This document shows positions 22,640-33,297 of a DNA stretch of 64,000 nucleotides, piece by piece; the first letter of the stretch is position 1, and each line of letters opens with the position of its first letter. The stretch comes from Apoda limacodes (Eukaryota > Arthropoda > Insecta > Lepidoptera > Limacodidae). Location of the stretch: positions 8,556,001 to 8,620,000 of the forward strand of contig OX291544.1 in NCBI GenBank assembly GCA_946406115.1, given 5' to 3'. The translations under genes and the position numbers were made by a program. The notes beneath the pieces are model-generated. The model made no database searches and was not told where the DNA came from. It saw only the letters and a program-made list of their open reading frames with translations.

Positions 22640-24019
22640 AGTGTGTATATTCATTCTTAACAATATCTGGCATTCAAAAATAACATTTAATTTGTTTAAT
22701 TTATCTCGAAACGATCTAATTTGCCCAGCCCAATCAACGGCCGGTGAGCTACCCGCAAGCTAACTGGTTTGTGATTTCGGCACAACGTACGAAAACCACA
22801 TACCTAGGTAGATACGTAAAATATACGATTATACGATAAGATAAATACGTATTTTAACTTGCATAAATGTATTTCGCAAAAGGTTCTCTATAGGATTGGT
22901 TTGAAATGAAAATATTATAACATTTGGACAGTTAAATGATTAGTTTTTAAAACGTAATTAATTAAATAATTAAAATACATCATTAGCAGCAAGAAGTTGA
23001 GTCAATCTACTGGCAGCTCCGGGAACCCTGAAAATCATGATGCCTGGAGGCGGATTAGTACTCAATTGGATATTGAGATTAAAGAATTAAACGCTTTCTA
23101 AACTTTCTTGTTTTGGACGTCTAAATAGTGATATGTTACCACGGCAAACAAAGTTATTGCAGCGGCAGCTTTTACGTCCATTTCACGGCGGGTTATGAAC
23201 GACTGTGAGCATCCCGTGAATGTGGAGGGCACGACTTTGCCGTGAATTCACGGCACTAATGTGGAGCCGCCATACGACAATTTAGGGCGATATCGGCAAA
23301 TATCTGGCGAAGCTTAGCGACCAATGTCAAAATGTTTGTAATGGTGTGTATTACAACAGCCTAGTTTTTCACCCCCACAAATTTAGTAAATCCCTGTACA
23401 AACATTTTCTAATGAGTTACTATGATTCGCCAAAGATTTTACAACCAAATCGTAGATTGACACCAGTAATGAGAAATATGGCCTTGGATTAAAATGTATT
23501 CCCGTGGGAACTCTAGATCCACAGTCCTTCCAGCTATCCCTGCGCCTAAAATTAGATTAGCTCATTGCGTCATCGTTGCAACGTAGAGAAAAAGTGATAT
23601 TTTTTTCTTCCACTTTTATTTACAAAAAAACATTTTTTTCCTCTTCCAAATACATATAAGTACATATTAATCCAACATAATTACAAGAATAGGAGGGAAT
23701 AGTACCGCTGATGAAATAAAACTTTGATAATTCCTTCTTTAATCTGAGTGAGCAACTCAAATTACTCAGTCAATCTTAGAGTCTTTAGTCAATTATTAAC
23801 ATTTCCTGCATGATTCAGCTCCATCATCACGCATATGCTTAATATTCATTCTAGGCCTGAGGAGGATGTCACCAAACGGACATATTGTTACTGAATTAGA
23901 ATACTTGAGCTAGAGAGGATTGGAGATTCCGTTCAGCTGTTTCTATTTAAGTAAGTACGAACATCCAAACAACAAAAAACCTCATGTAGTGGCACAAAAA
24001 ATCCTAATCGTTACTAATA
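22640..24019. other. Unassigned DNA with one long perfect palindrome
   Basis: TGCCGTGAATTCACGGCA at 23238-23255 is a perfect 18-bp palindrome in a GC-richer patch (about 23150-23290) that repeats the CACGG/CCGTG motif several times. No gene seen. Confidence 0.45.
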
Positions 24020-24293
24020 AAAAATCGGCCAAGTGCGAGTCGGACTCGCACAGGAAGGGTTCCGTTCCATTATCTATAAAAACGGCAAAAAAATCACGTT
24101 TGTTGTATGGGAGCCCCCTTACATATTTATTTTATTCTGTTTTTTAATATTTGTTGTCATAGCGGCAAGAGAAGAATTTCTGTGAAAATTTCAACTGTCT
24201 TACTATCACGGTTCATGAGATACAGCCTGGTGACAGACAGTAGGGTCTTAGTAATAGTGTCCCATTTTAACCCTTTGGGTACGGAACCCTAAT
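24020..24293 (-). repeat. Dispersed repeat family C, copy 3
   Basis: On the plus strand it reads from the end: AAAATCGGCCAAG, the perfect palindrome GTGCGAGTCGGACTCGCAC (24033-24051), GGGTTCCGTTCC, TTGTTGTATGGGAGCCCCC, CACGGTTCATGAGATACAGC, CTGGTGACAGACAG and GGGTACGGAACCCTAA. Most complete copy in the window. Confidence 0.8.
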
Positions 24294-24296
24294 ATA

Positions 24297-24485
24297 GTGT
24301 GGTGCGGCGGCAAAGAGGACATCTGCCAGGCGAGGTGTTATGCCTGGGGACCGCCGTGGTCCACTTAACTTGTACTTCGGTTTCTTTATATACCGAACTG
24401 TGAAGGAAACTTCGATAGCGCGATGTAGGCTGTAGGCGCGTGACGTCAGCCTTGCTTGTAGCGGTACGATATGGTTCGCTACAAT
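24297..24485 (-). repeat. GC-richer repeat family B, copy 2
   Basis: Inverted version of 3535-3708: GTGTGGTGCGGCGGCAAAGA, CCTGGGGACCGCCGTGG, CGATAGCGCGATGTAG, GCGTGACGTCAGCC. It directly abuts family C copy 3, so the two insertions are adjacent. Confidence 0.75.
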
Positions 24486-25797
24486 AGGACCGACAGTATG
24501 TTTTTCTTCCTTCACGTCGTCGGCGGCGTCAACTCGTGTCGTCCGGACAGATGAAGATATAAAAATTGTTATCTTCGAAAATTCCCAAAGCAATTTATTT
24601 TTTAGGTACTATTTAGACTATTTAGGACACTTCGAGTGTGATCTTCCTCTTTCGTTAGAATTATTAATTTCCTAATAATTACAAATCTAATTTTATTGTC
24701 ATAATACGAATATTTCAATAAAACTCAAAAGCTCAACAGCTGTGAAAATTGTCGAAACGACAAACTTCACTTAAGCTTTGTGATCGACTCCGCTAAAGTT
24801 TAAAATTAATTTCAAAGAAACGACATAAGGCGAGAAGCTAGGCATGATTGGACGTGTTTTCTGAGCTACTGAGCTGGGCGGGCGGACTGGAAATTACCTC
24901 GGTGGGCGGGCGGAGGTTTTCATAACCGAAATTCTCACTCCGAAGCGGTGAAATTGAGTTGCAAACATTTATTTCATGAAAAACTAATTTATTTTTCTGC
25001 GGTAACGTAAAAGTTTGAGGTAAAATATAAAAAACAGGTTTTTTTGTTCGTATTAAGAATGATCTAAGCTGGAATTGAGGACAGCTTATTTTAAAAGTTC
25101 TTTGTAAAAGCTTGTTAGAATAAATTTTTCGAGCAGTCAAAGTTTCGCTACTTCTTGACTTTTCTTCTTGAATAACTCGTATATTTTCATTAGGTCATTA
25201 TTTATAGTATTAAATTTGGCATGAAGGCAAGTTACTGGACGTAGGGAGGTATATACAAAAACATCATAAGTTTAACGCACAATTATATAGCGTAGTTGCT
25301 TAAATACAATGAGTATGGAAATCAGCTACGTACATAACTTCTGTACAAAAGTGTGGACTGATGATATCCCACCAAAACATAATTGTGAAAAAGGGGCCAA
25401 GTTCAGCACAGATTTAACAGCCTTGCTAATAAGAAAGTTGAGTTCTAAATAGGCGCGAAATTTTATAAAACAGATAGAGGCATTTATGTTTAAATGAGAT
25501 GGAGTGTTTGTATGTCTACGCCTGATTTGTACATAATGTGTGGTAGGTAGGTACTTATTTTTTGATAATAGGTGATTTTAATTTTAAGGTTCTGTAGCAT
25601 GTTAATAACATTTCCTTACATTTCATCGTCTTTGCATCGATTCTTATATTTTTTTTATAGAAAGCTGTCTTTTGTAAACCGATATTACATAAAAAATGTA
25701 TATTGCGCGAAATAAATTTGTTTTGGAAATAAAAAAAAAAATTGCATTAATAATATTAGAATAAATAAGGATACCAAGCCACTTCTTATAAATTAAA
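24486..25797. other. Unassigned DNA with paired GGGCGGGCGG boxes
   Basis: Two GGGCGGGCGG motifs about 32 bp apart (24876-24912) stand out in AT-rich DNA. A similar pair lies at 38.06-38.10 kb. These resemble GC-box (Sp1/KLF) sites, but no promoter or transcript evidence is visible. A 100-codon frame on the minus strand here has no domain. Confidence 0.4.
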
Positions 25798-26440
25798 ATC
25801 TCACAAAAAACTGTATTTTATTTCCTTTATCTAATTGGCGTAGGTTCAATTTAATCAAACCATAAACAATTGGTGCTACGTCATCGTTACACCTTTTCTA
25901 TACTAATATTTTAAAGAGGAAAGATTTGATTGTTTGTTTGTATTGAATAGGTTCCATAACTACTGGACTGATTTGAAAAATTCTTTTTTCCTGATGAATC
26001 ATCCTTCCGTACTTATCTTTTTTACATAACTTCTAAACGGCTGAACCGATTGGTTTGAAATTTTATATGGGAATTACGATGGTTTCCTGGATGATTTTAA
26101 AATACAATTGGACCCTGTAGGTGGCGCTGCTGTCGGTATATCAACTACTAAACGGCTTGACCGATTGGGTTGAAATTTTGTATGTGTTTTTTCATGGTTT
26201 CGCAGACACGACTGTATTATGCCATAAAAAAGGAAAGATTTGATTGTTTTTTTAGGGCGGGCGATCCCGCTGGCAGAAGCTAGTGTTAATTAAAAAAGAT
26301 TGAAGCCTCAGCAGCTATGTTTGAATATAAAACATTAATAAATTAAGTTTGGGGAAGCTGATCCAGTTTCCCTTTCATTAACTTGCAACGCAAAAGGGAG
26401 GTGTTTTGCGGGCATTTTTAATTTTTTAAAAAATATTTAT
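25798..26440 (+). repeat. Repeat family K, copy interrupted by a Helitron-like insertion
   Basis: The left part (25798-25896) and right part (26284-26440) are contiguous in the inverted copy at 33298-33558. Blocks shared: CAAACCATAAACAATT, GCTACGTCATC, AAAAAAGATTGAAGC, CCAGTTTCCCTTTCATTAAC, TTGCAACGCAAAAG, GCGGGCATTTT. Confidence 0.8.
25897..26283 (+). mobile_element. Helitron-like non-autonomous element, 387 bp, with resolved empty site
   Basis: Begins TCTATACTAATATTTTAAAG and ends GGGCGGGCGATCCCGC, TGGCAGAAG, CTAG. GCGGG/CCCGC forms the 3' hairpin 10-11 bases before CTAG. Removing TC..CTAG joins ACACCTTT to TGTTAATTAAAAAAG; the uninterrupted copy reads ACACCTTTTGTTAATATAAA there. The insertion is therefore precise and made no target-site duplication, the hallmark of rolling-circle insertion, here between T and T. 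Internal blocks ACGGCTTGACCGATTGGGTT and GGTGGCGCTGCTG are noncoding. Confidence 0.82.
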
Positions 26441-26716
26441 ATATTAATCTCTCTATTAGTAATACAATTTATTTGTAGTTGTTTGTATGAAGTGGAACAC
26501 GGCAGTGTGGATGTTAAATTGGCATGACAATCAGAAAAAAAAACGAACATATTTTTTACTATTACTCTTAAAGGCGAAATTAATCAGCCTGTCTGTAACA
26601 GTTTCACGGCTAAATAATGCATATTAAAAAGGAACCGGCCAAGTGCAAGTTGGACTCGCGCACTAAAGGTTCCGTGAGCTTATAAATGTTACACATTTTT
26701 TGTTGGAAACGATATT
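26441..26716. repeat. AT-rich DNA ending in a family C-type inverted 3' end
   Basis: 26630-26677 reads AAGGAACCGGCCAAGTGCAA, then GGACTCGCGCAC and GGTTCCG. This is the palindromic 3' end of family C on the minus strand, lying next to the 5S-derived unit. Confidence 0.55.
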
Positions 26717-26765
26717 CAAAGTTAAGCAACGTCGGGCTTGGTCAGTGATTGGATCGGTGACCGGC
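26717..26765 (+). repeat. 5S rRNA-derived segment (SINE-like), unit 1
   Basis: AAAGTTAAGCAACGTCGGGC and TTGGTCAGTGATTGGATCGG, TGACCGG closely match the internal part of eukaryotic 5S rRNA (roughly positions 50-100) that holds the type 1 RNA polymerase III control region: A-box, intermediate element and C-box. The 5S 5' half and 3' end are absent, so this is a derived element and not an rRNA gene. It is followed by T-rich sequence and a GTGGTGCGCTAGTCCGACAT family C-like 3' end at about 26850-26870. Confidence 0.72.
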
Positions 26766-26938
26766 ACAGTTTTTGTTTCTGTTTGTGTTTGTAAATTACG
26801 TAATTCGTGGCAAGGAACCCACGTTTTTCTGGGATGTTTCTTTTCGTGGTGCGCTAGTCCGACATGCACTTGACTATTGTAATAACACGCATGTAAATTT
26901 ACGTAATTTACGAGAAAAAGAACAAAAAAAAAGTGTAC

Positions 26939-26995
26939 CGCTAAGCGTTCACCCATACAAGTACCTACTGATCAAGCCCGACGTTGCTTTACTTT
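26939..26995 (-). repeat. 5S rRNA-derived segment, unit 2 (opposite strand)
   Basis: On the minus strand: AAAGTAAAGCAACGTCGGGC, TTGATCAGTAGGTACTTG, TATGGGTGAACGC, TTAGCGG. This retains the GTACTTGGATGGGTGACCG part of 5S rRNA better than unit 1. The flanking AATTACGTAA stretch occurs beside both units in inverted order (about 26795 and 26895), so the two units are inverted copies of one composite. Confidence 0.72.
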
Positions 26996-27384
26996 ATATA
27001 GGACAAGAAGATTCTTGTATGAGAACTTACAAACAAATGTTTTACTGTTTCTCTTAATACTATTGCTAGATGGCGTTGTACCAGCAATTTAAATTGGTGA
27101 TTGCTTCGGCCCGTCTCACACTTGGCCGATTTTTATTATTTGTTGTTATATTTTAGAGTTCATACTATTTTTCACTGCAAGTTTGAAGTTTTTATGTATT
27201 ACTGTTTTTAAGATAGAACAAAAACAACTAAAATGGGTTACTTGTATGGTATCCCACTTAACTTTTAACTTTGTAAACTTTTTATTATTTGTTAGATATT
27301 ACCCCATTATAACACATATTCTGTTAAAAATTGAGACTTTCGCCTATTTAGGTCTAAAAAATGATCGCCTTTTAATAGTCCGAC
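26996..27384. other. Unassigned DNA
   Basis: CACACTTGGCCGATTTTTAT at 27117-27136 is another family C-like end. The rest is AT-rich and unassigned. Confidence 0.4.
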
Positions 27385-27470
27385 AAACAGACAGACAGAC
27401 AGACAGATAGACAGACATACGGCATAGGCTTAGTAATAGGGCTCCGTAGGCACTCTTTGGGTTTTTGAAA
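27385..27470 (-). repeat. ACAG microsatellite plus family C 5' end
   Basis: A GACA/CAGA run at 27385-27419 followed by GGCTTAGTAATAGGGCTCCG and CACTCTTTGGGTTTTT corresponds to the inverted 5' end of family C. Elsewhere in the family the same position holds a shorter GTCC/GTCT run. Confidence 0.55.
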
Positions 27471-27524
27471 GCAAGACCGGGGTGTTCAGAATAGATCTAA
27501 ATATGGTAGAATTATAAGGCTATA

Positions 27525-27840
27525 TTTTTTAATACCACTAAGGTGGCAAACAAGCACACGGTCCGCCTGATGGTAAGCGGCCACCGTGGCCTATGGACGC
27601 TTGCAACACCAGGGGTAGCATTCGCGAGTTGCCGACCCTTCAAAAATCCAATAACTTCTTTTTTGAAGAACCATACTGTAGTCCTTAGCGAAAACCTTGG
27701 CAGGGAACTCATACCACAACCCAAGCGTTCGCGGGAGGAAGTTTCTCTGAAACCGCACTGTACGCGACCATTTCGGTTCTAAAGTGTGAGAATAAATTCC
27801 CTGCCGAGATGGCAGCAGTACTCCATACTATAATACTATA
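27525..27840 (-). pseudogene. Non-LTR 3' end fragment with internal deletion
   Basis: On the minus strand it encodes YSMGFFKKEV-like sequence read as TTVWFFKKEVIGFLKGRQLA, then PGVASVHRPRWPLTIRRTV. Upstream, the GGAGTACTGCTGCCATCTC segment (equivalent to 79-97 of copy 1) is fused directly to the GGCAGGGAATTTATTC segment (equivalent to about 318 of copy 1), removing roughly 220 bp. Nonfunctional. Confidence 0.78.
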
Positions 27841-28595
27841 AAAATTTACAATAATTTATCCATGTTTTGCCCAGTCCGCAACTAACGGTCTCAGCATAAA
27901 GTAATTTATACAATTGAAGCTAACCCATATTTTTTTTTTAAATCGGTCTCAACTCAGATATACAAACGCGTTCAAATAAAGATAGAGTAACATAATTAAA
28001 GTAAATTCTTGCCATTAAACAAGCCCCATTATATGTAACAAAGCCATATGGTCATAAACACAGCTCGGCTAGTTTAGGATCCACTCAGGCGACTGTACTG
28101 TACTAAACTGGATATTTAATACCTTCATTAAGTTTCTGCTGTAGGAGCACAGCTTTTCCACAGTGGGACACAGTGCTGAAAAAAACAACAAACATGGTAA
28201 TTTAAAATGTTAGTTACTTTTAAAACCTAAAAATTAAAAACCCACGACGAAAGAAATGTTAAGGAAAAATATATATAAAAATAAAAGTGTTGCTGACAAT
28301 AAAGTGGAATATATTAGACACATAATTTATTTTACATCTGACTGAGAACCTAGGTGATGATGACTTACGTTATTAATTAAACTGCATCAAAATGAGTAAA
28401 GTAGTTTGAGAAAAATTGTACCAGACACTTGCACAGAGGCCCTCCCCCTGACGCATATTCCGTCTGCGTTTTATTGATTTTTTTTCTATCCTTCCTTATT
28501 CTTTGCTACTATATAATTAGTACAGTTCATAGCACGGAACGTTTTAATCAAATAAATTAATGAAAATTGAAGAACAATACAGGTTTCTACTACTA
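27841..28595. other. Unassigned AT-rich DNA
   Basis: Nothing recognisable. Confidence 0.4.
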
Positions 28596-28860
28596 TCTTA
28601 CTAATATTATAAATGTGAAAGTATGTCTGGATGGATGGATGGATGTTTGTAATTCAATCACGTTTCAAACACTAACGAATGAAACTTGGCATACATATAG
28701 ATCCTGGAATAGCATATAGAATATTTTTTATTTCGAAAATATATAGACATATATAAGTTATATAAATTATATACTATGGTTGCAGCTATAGCTTGTTATA
28801 GCAAACGGCTCCGCCCGCCCTAAGTTCGGTTATCGGCGTGGAACTCCTTAAAATCAACAA
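28596..28860 (+). mobile_element. Helitron-like fragments, rearranged
   Basis: The left end TCTTACTAATATTATAAATG after A is a plus-strand Helitron-like 5' end, followed by a GGAT microsatellite and AATTCAATCACG. The right part (CGGCTCCGCCCGCC, GTTCGGTTATCGGCGTGG) is the hairpin-bearing 3' region in the opposite orientation. The copy is a chimera of two members or has an internal inversion. Confidence 0.5.
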
Positions 28861-30167
28861 ATTGTAACAAAATTTTAAAAACAGGTTAGATTTTTCCGAA
28901 CTCTTAAACACAGTGCTAGTGTGACAGTGTGTAGTTTTTCAACCGGGTATTATCAGAGCCCTGCAAGCCCTCCCTTTAGACGACGTATATATTTCATAAA
29001 CTGTAGTTCTTACCTCCTTCCGACTCTGTTGGTTTAACGATGGGGTTGCACACTTATTTAAGTCGGAACATAAGTATGTACACTACAGGAAAAGTTTATT
29101 TTAATTCTAAAAAGAATGTGAACACCTTAAACATTGGTTATTGGGCCAAAGTTGCACGAAAAAAAAATGCTTAGAAATAGAAAATGCATCGTCGGAAACT
29201 TATGAGTACGAGGAGGGAATGAAGGGGGAGATTCGAATAAAAACGATTGTGACAATTTCTTGAGAAAGGCCTTTACCAAAATAAATCTTTAAATATGGCA
29301 AAAATATATTTCAATACAGTAGTATTGAAGTAAAAGAAATAAAAAAGTATAAGTAGGTACTTAGGTAGGTACGTTAAATCGCTTTTATAACATCGCGAGG
29401 AACCTATAGCTATGTAGCTATAATTCTAGAAATTGGAGCACATCTTGAAGATAATTTGTTTTATTGACTTTGGAGATATGTATCTTGAAATTATTATTTA
29501 GAAGTAAGAAAATGTTAACCAGCATCGATCAACGATGTTAACGACATTTGATGCAAAAATAAAAGCTGGCAAGACAGTTTCGAACACAAACCGTCTAAGG
29601 TTCTGTAGCCTCTAGTTAGTAGTAGTTAGTATGTCTATCGATAGTTTAAAATTTCATACTTGAAGCATGGATCCCTAAAGAACGACAACAGTCAATACCA
29701 AGCATGTTATGGTGACGAATAACAATTGAAACGTGTTTAACCCTCGCTCGTGCAAAAAGGTTTTTGTAAAAAATGCCAGGAAAAAAGTACGCACAGTCAA
29801 TATTATATCAAATTGCATATAAAATTCGCATTTACTCCCCCTTCGGGCTTAATATCCTAAACTCGTTTCCGGTCATCGAACGAAAGTGCTGTATGTAATA
29901 CAGCTATTTTTTAAAGGAAACTATGTTTCATGTCACCTAAGTTAGAAGGTAATTAGTCCTCTTATTTAACAGATGATCTGTTTGTTACATTTTTTTAAAG
30001 TAAAGTACAAATAAGTAATTTTTACAAACGTACCGGAGTAATCCTTTTGACCCGGGCCATAAACGAATCAGTGTTTCAAGCCCATCACCTATAATATATA
30101 TTAATATAAATAATAGCAAGGCATATTACGATTATTTTTAACTACTTAACCTTAAATTGCCTCACAC
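28861..30167. other. Unassigned AT-rich DNA
   Basis: No gene recognised. The last eight bases (30160-30167, CCTCACAC) are the left target-site copy of the adjoining hAT element. Confidence 0.4.
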
Positions 30168-31238
30168 CATAGCTGGTTATTAACTTGTTAATCCGTTAAT
30201 CGTTAATTAACGAAGTTAACAATCGACTAACGGATTAACTTTTAAGTTAGCATAAAAAATGGTAACGGAACGGTCGTTAACTTCCGTTAAATTTCCCCAG
30301 TACCAAGTAGGTATGCCTTGTCGGTGCGTGTGAGTGAGAAAACTGCGAAGAAATTTCATTCATATGATTTGTTTTATAGTTTCAATACTTAGCGCTGGCG
30401 CTTAGACTGCCCAGTGTTTTGTTTGTTAAATATAATAATACCACGTACTTTTTGGATTCTTTGTATTGTCCGTGATAGTTTGTATATGTGCAGTGTGTTT
30501 ATTTATAAAGAAAGAGTGTACTGTGCAAATTAAAACCATATCATGGAATCGGATTCCAGTTGCAATACGGGCCGCAAAACTTGCCGCGGCTTTTCACCCG
30601 AAGTTTGATATTTTTGGAAATGTATGACAGCAGTTATGTGGATGCAGTAAAAAAAGTGCATGAAAAAAAGGTCGGAGAGGCATTTCGAAAGAAGCTGCCA
30701 AAGGTTTGAAGGACAGAAATAGTTTAAGTGGAGAAGGCAGCAACGCGATAACAGCGACTATGGTGAGAAAGTCTTTTTCAATTCTGTCACTTAGTTTAAA
30801 GAAAACCTTAAAAGGCACAAATCTTCAGTAAAGTTCAAAATCTCGAAATGGGACTAGACATGAAATTAAAAGACTTGTTCAATGCGATGCGGCATTCCTC
30901 GGAAAACAGATATTCATAAATCTGTTTATAAAATATAATACTGCGATTCTTTTTTCTACGGGCAAAAATATTTTAACGCCGAAACAAGCCTCGCTTTCAA
31001 ACGAGAACTTCAACATAATAATGTTCATGAAGTGGAATATCCACATTATATCAGATGACTAAATTACACACTCCCAACATAACAGTTTTTATAAGTTGAC
31101 TACTAACACAACGATATAAAAAATACTTGCGTTAAATCTTCCGGAATGTAACGCTGTAAGGTTTAACATAATTAATTTTTTTAGTAACGGATTAGCGATT
31201 AACGAAGTTAACTATTTGATGAACGGTGCCCAGCTATG
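30168..31238 (+). mobile_element. hAT-superfamily DNA transposon remnant, both ends present
   Basis: Ends CATAGCTGG and, inverted, CATAGCTGGGCA fit the hAT consensus. The 8-bp flanks CCTCACAC and CCTCACTT are a decayed target-site duplication. Subterminal AACGGATTA/TTAATCCGTT motifs repeat near both ends. A start at 30543 reads MESDSSCNTGRKT. A frame at 30931-31062 reads KYNTAILFSTGKNILTPKQASLSNENFN and IIMFMKWNIHI, the hAT C-terminal dimerisation region, but lacks the expected PSSAxVERL stretch. At 1,071 bp with most of the transposase gone, it is non-autonomous. Confidence 0.82.
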
Positions 31239-31719
31239 CCTCACTTGCAGCTATACATATATCTCAGTTATGTATGGATATGTCTTTAATATATATTATA
31301 GATACGCGTGTAAAAATAAAACAAGAAAAGGAGGTCGCCATACAAGAAACTCGTTTTCGTTGTTTTTGCTCTATCATAAAAACAGTAATACATTCAAGCT
31401 TCAAACTTGCCCTAATTATAGTCTAACAACAAATAATAAAAACCGTCCATGATTGTATAGCAGTAAACTAGTGCCGCCATTATATATTTTTAATTTTCTC
31501 ATCGAAGAAAGGTAATTTCGAGAATCCAAATGCTGGCAATAAAAAAATAGTCATAAGCTATTTTTAGAACGTTTTCTTTTACTCTTAGAATATATTGAGT
31601 TTTAGTAGGCATCTTAGGTAAAAGTGGCCGTTTTTAGCAGAATTTATATGTTTTATTTACCGACGATATGTCTATTTTATTTGAATGCACATTTACCTTT
31701 TTACTGCATCTTTTTGAAG
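31239..31719. other. Unassigned AT-rich DNA
   Basis: Overlapping short open frames at 31216-31452 have no domain and begin inside the hAT end. Confidence 0.4.
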
Positions 31720-32065
31720 CCGGTTGTTTTTTTTTTGTTAAAAAGTTTTTAGTTTTTACTTTTGAGTGACGAATTGCTCATTTTTCTCGTACACTATAAT
31801 AACATTATACAATATTTTTTTTGACCAAAAATTTCAGTTTTAAGTTCACTACATTAATATGGAACCAACTCAGAAGTATACCCTTTTAAAGAAAAATTTA
31901 ATTTTGAAAATCCGTCTATATATGAAGGAGTTAAAAAAAAATATTTGAAAATCCGTCTTTATACGAAGGATTCATGCCCGGACATACTCGTACATAAAAA
32001 AAAATACAAACATCCGAATCGAGAACCTCCCCTTTTATTGAAGTCGGTTGAAAAATCAACTGGTT
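31720..32065 (+). repeat. Repeat bounded by GAAGYCGGTT motifs
   Basis: GAAGCCGGTTGTTTTTTTTT at the left and GAAGTCGGTTGAAAAA at the right flank an AT-rich unit with TTTTGAGTGACGAATTGCTC and two GAAAATCCGTCT repeats. A diverged relative with TTTTGAGTACGAATTGC lies near 40.96 kb. Class unknown. Confidence 0.5.
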
Positions 32066-32631
32066 TGATTTTTAAGCTGTGTGGTTTCTGCTGAAGGTGC
32101 GATATTTAATACCTTGAATAATTTAATTCCAATCAAAATAATGGTCAACTGTCGCGCTTTAGCAATTCAAATCAAAGTCGTTTACACAACAGCTTGTGCG
32201 GTGCGGTATGGTACGCTTGAGCGACGGACCGCATCAATTCCCTCTCGACACCAACTGTTACACACATATTTATACATATTATGTGTATTTTTGTGTAGAG
32301 TTGCATGTTATATGTAGAGCTGTGTGTGCATGCATTGTGGCTGAATGACGTTCAGCTGATGACGTCATTAAGATAATGTATGGGAGAGAGTGGAGTCTAA
32401 TGACTTGGTCACACTGACGTAACGGTTCTGTTCTGTTTTATTGTATCTATACTAGTCCAGACACTCTGCACCAGAAAATTGTTGTGACGATGAGCTCATC
32501 ACCTGTCAGGCAGGCTAAAATGGTTGCCTAAAATTTTATTTTCTGATTGTTATGCAAATGTTACAGCCACACTGCCATGTTCCACTCCATACAAACAACC
32601 ACAATACTTGTATTACCAATATAGTGATAGA
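32066..32631. other. Unassigned DNA
   Basis: No supported gene; ATG-initiated frames are short and domainless. Confidence 0.4.
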
Positions 32632-32980
32632 TCCATACTAATATTATAAATGGGAAAGTGTATGTGTGTGTGTGTGTGTGTATGTTTGATTTTCCGTCTT
32701 TCACGGCAAAACGGAGCGACGAATTGACGTGATTTTTAAGTGGAGATAGGTAGTTGAAGGGACTCTCTCAAAAAGTAGCCTATGTCACTCTTCATGACAT
32801 AGGCTACTTTTTGTCTCTTTCTAACCCCCCACTTTCTTAAACTTTAAAATTTCCCGCGGGAATAACTATAACCGAGCTTAAACTAACTATTTCTTCTTAG
32901 GTATAATTAAGGAGTCATTAGTAGGTAAAATTACCGATACGCCGATAACGATTTAGGGCGAGTGGAGCCGCGGGCAAAAT
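32632..32980 (+). mobile_element. Helitron-like element, 3' end eroded
   Basis: Starts TCCATACTAATATTATAAAT after A, then a TG microsatellite (32658-32680), TCCGTCTTTCACGGCAAAAC, GAGCGACGAATTGACGTGAT and the terminal AGGGCGAGTGGAGCCGCGGG block. The final CTAG is lost to AT-rich repeats. Inside, AAAAAGTAGCCTATGTCA (32770-32787) and its inverted partner (32795-32812) form a hairpin. Confidence 0.6.
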
Positions 32981-33017
32981 TCATTAATTACTTAATTAAT
33001 TCATTAATTACCTGCTA

Positions 33018-33295
33018 TCCCATTAATATTATAAATGAGAAAGTTTGGATGTATGTTACTCAATCACGCTTTAACCACTGGATGGATCAGGATGAAACTT
33101 GGCACCCATAAGGTTTTCATTCCGGAAAATTTAAAAAATCCTACAAGAGTAACTATAACCAAATTCCATGAAAGAACCATAGCTGCAGCAATAGTTTGCT
33201 ACAGCAAACTTCTTTTGACAATCAAAGAGTTGCTGTAAGAATCCCACGCCGATAACCAAACTTAGGGCGGGTGGAGCCGCGGGCATAAGCTATAG
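33018..33295 (+). mobile_element. Helitron-like element, about 278 bp
   Basis: Starts TCCCATTAATATTATAAATG after A and ends GGGCGGGTGGAGCCGCGGGC, ATAAG, CTATAG, so the terminal CTAG is slightly altered. GCGG..CCGC forms the hairpin. It lies in tandem after the preceding element, in the same orientation, and abuts repeat K. Confidence 0.65.
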
Positions 33296-33297
33296 TA

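Noticed and set aside
24838..25140. 100-codon minus-strand frame
   Set aside because: No domain; overlaps the GC-box pair and AT-rich DNA, and no homologue recognised.
26717..26765. 5S rRNA gene
   Set aside because: Only the internal control region is present; the 5' half and 3' end of 5S rRNA are missing.
30594..30818. 74-codon minus-strand frame
   Set aside because: Antisense to the hAT remnant at 30168-31238, whose ends and C-terminal strip support the plus strand.
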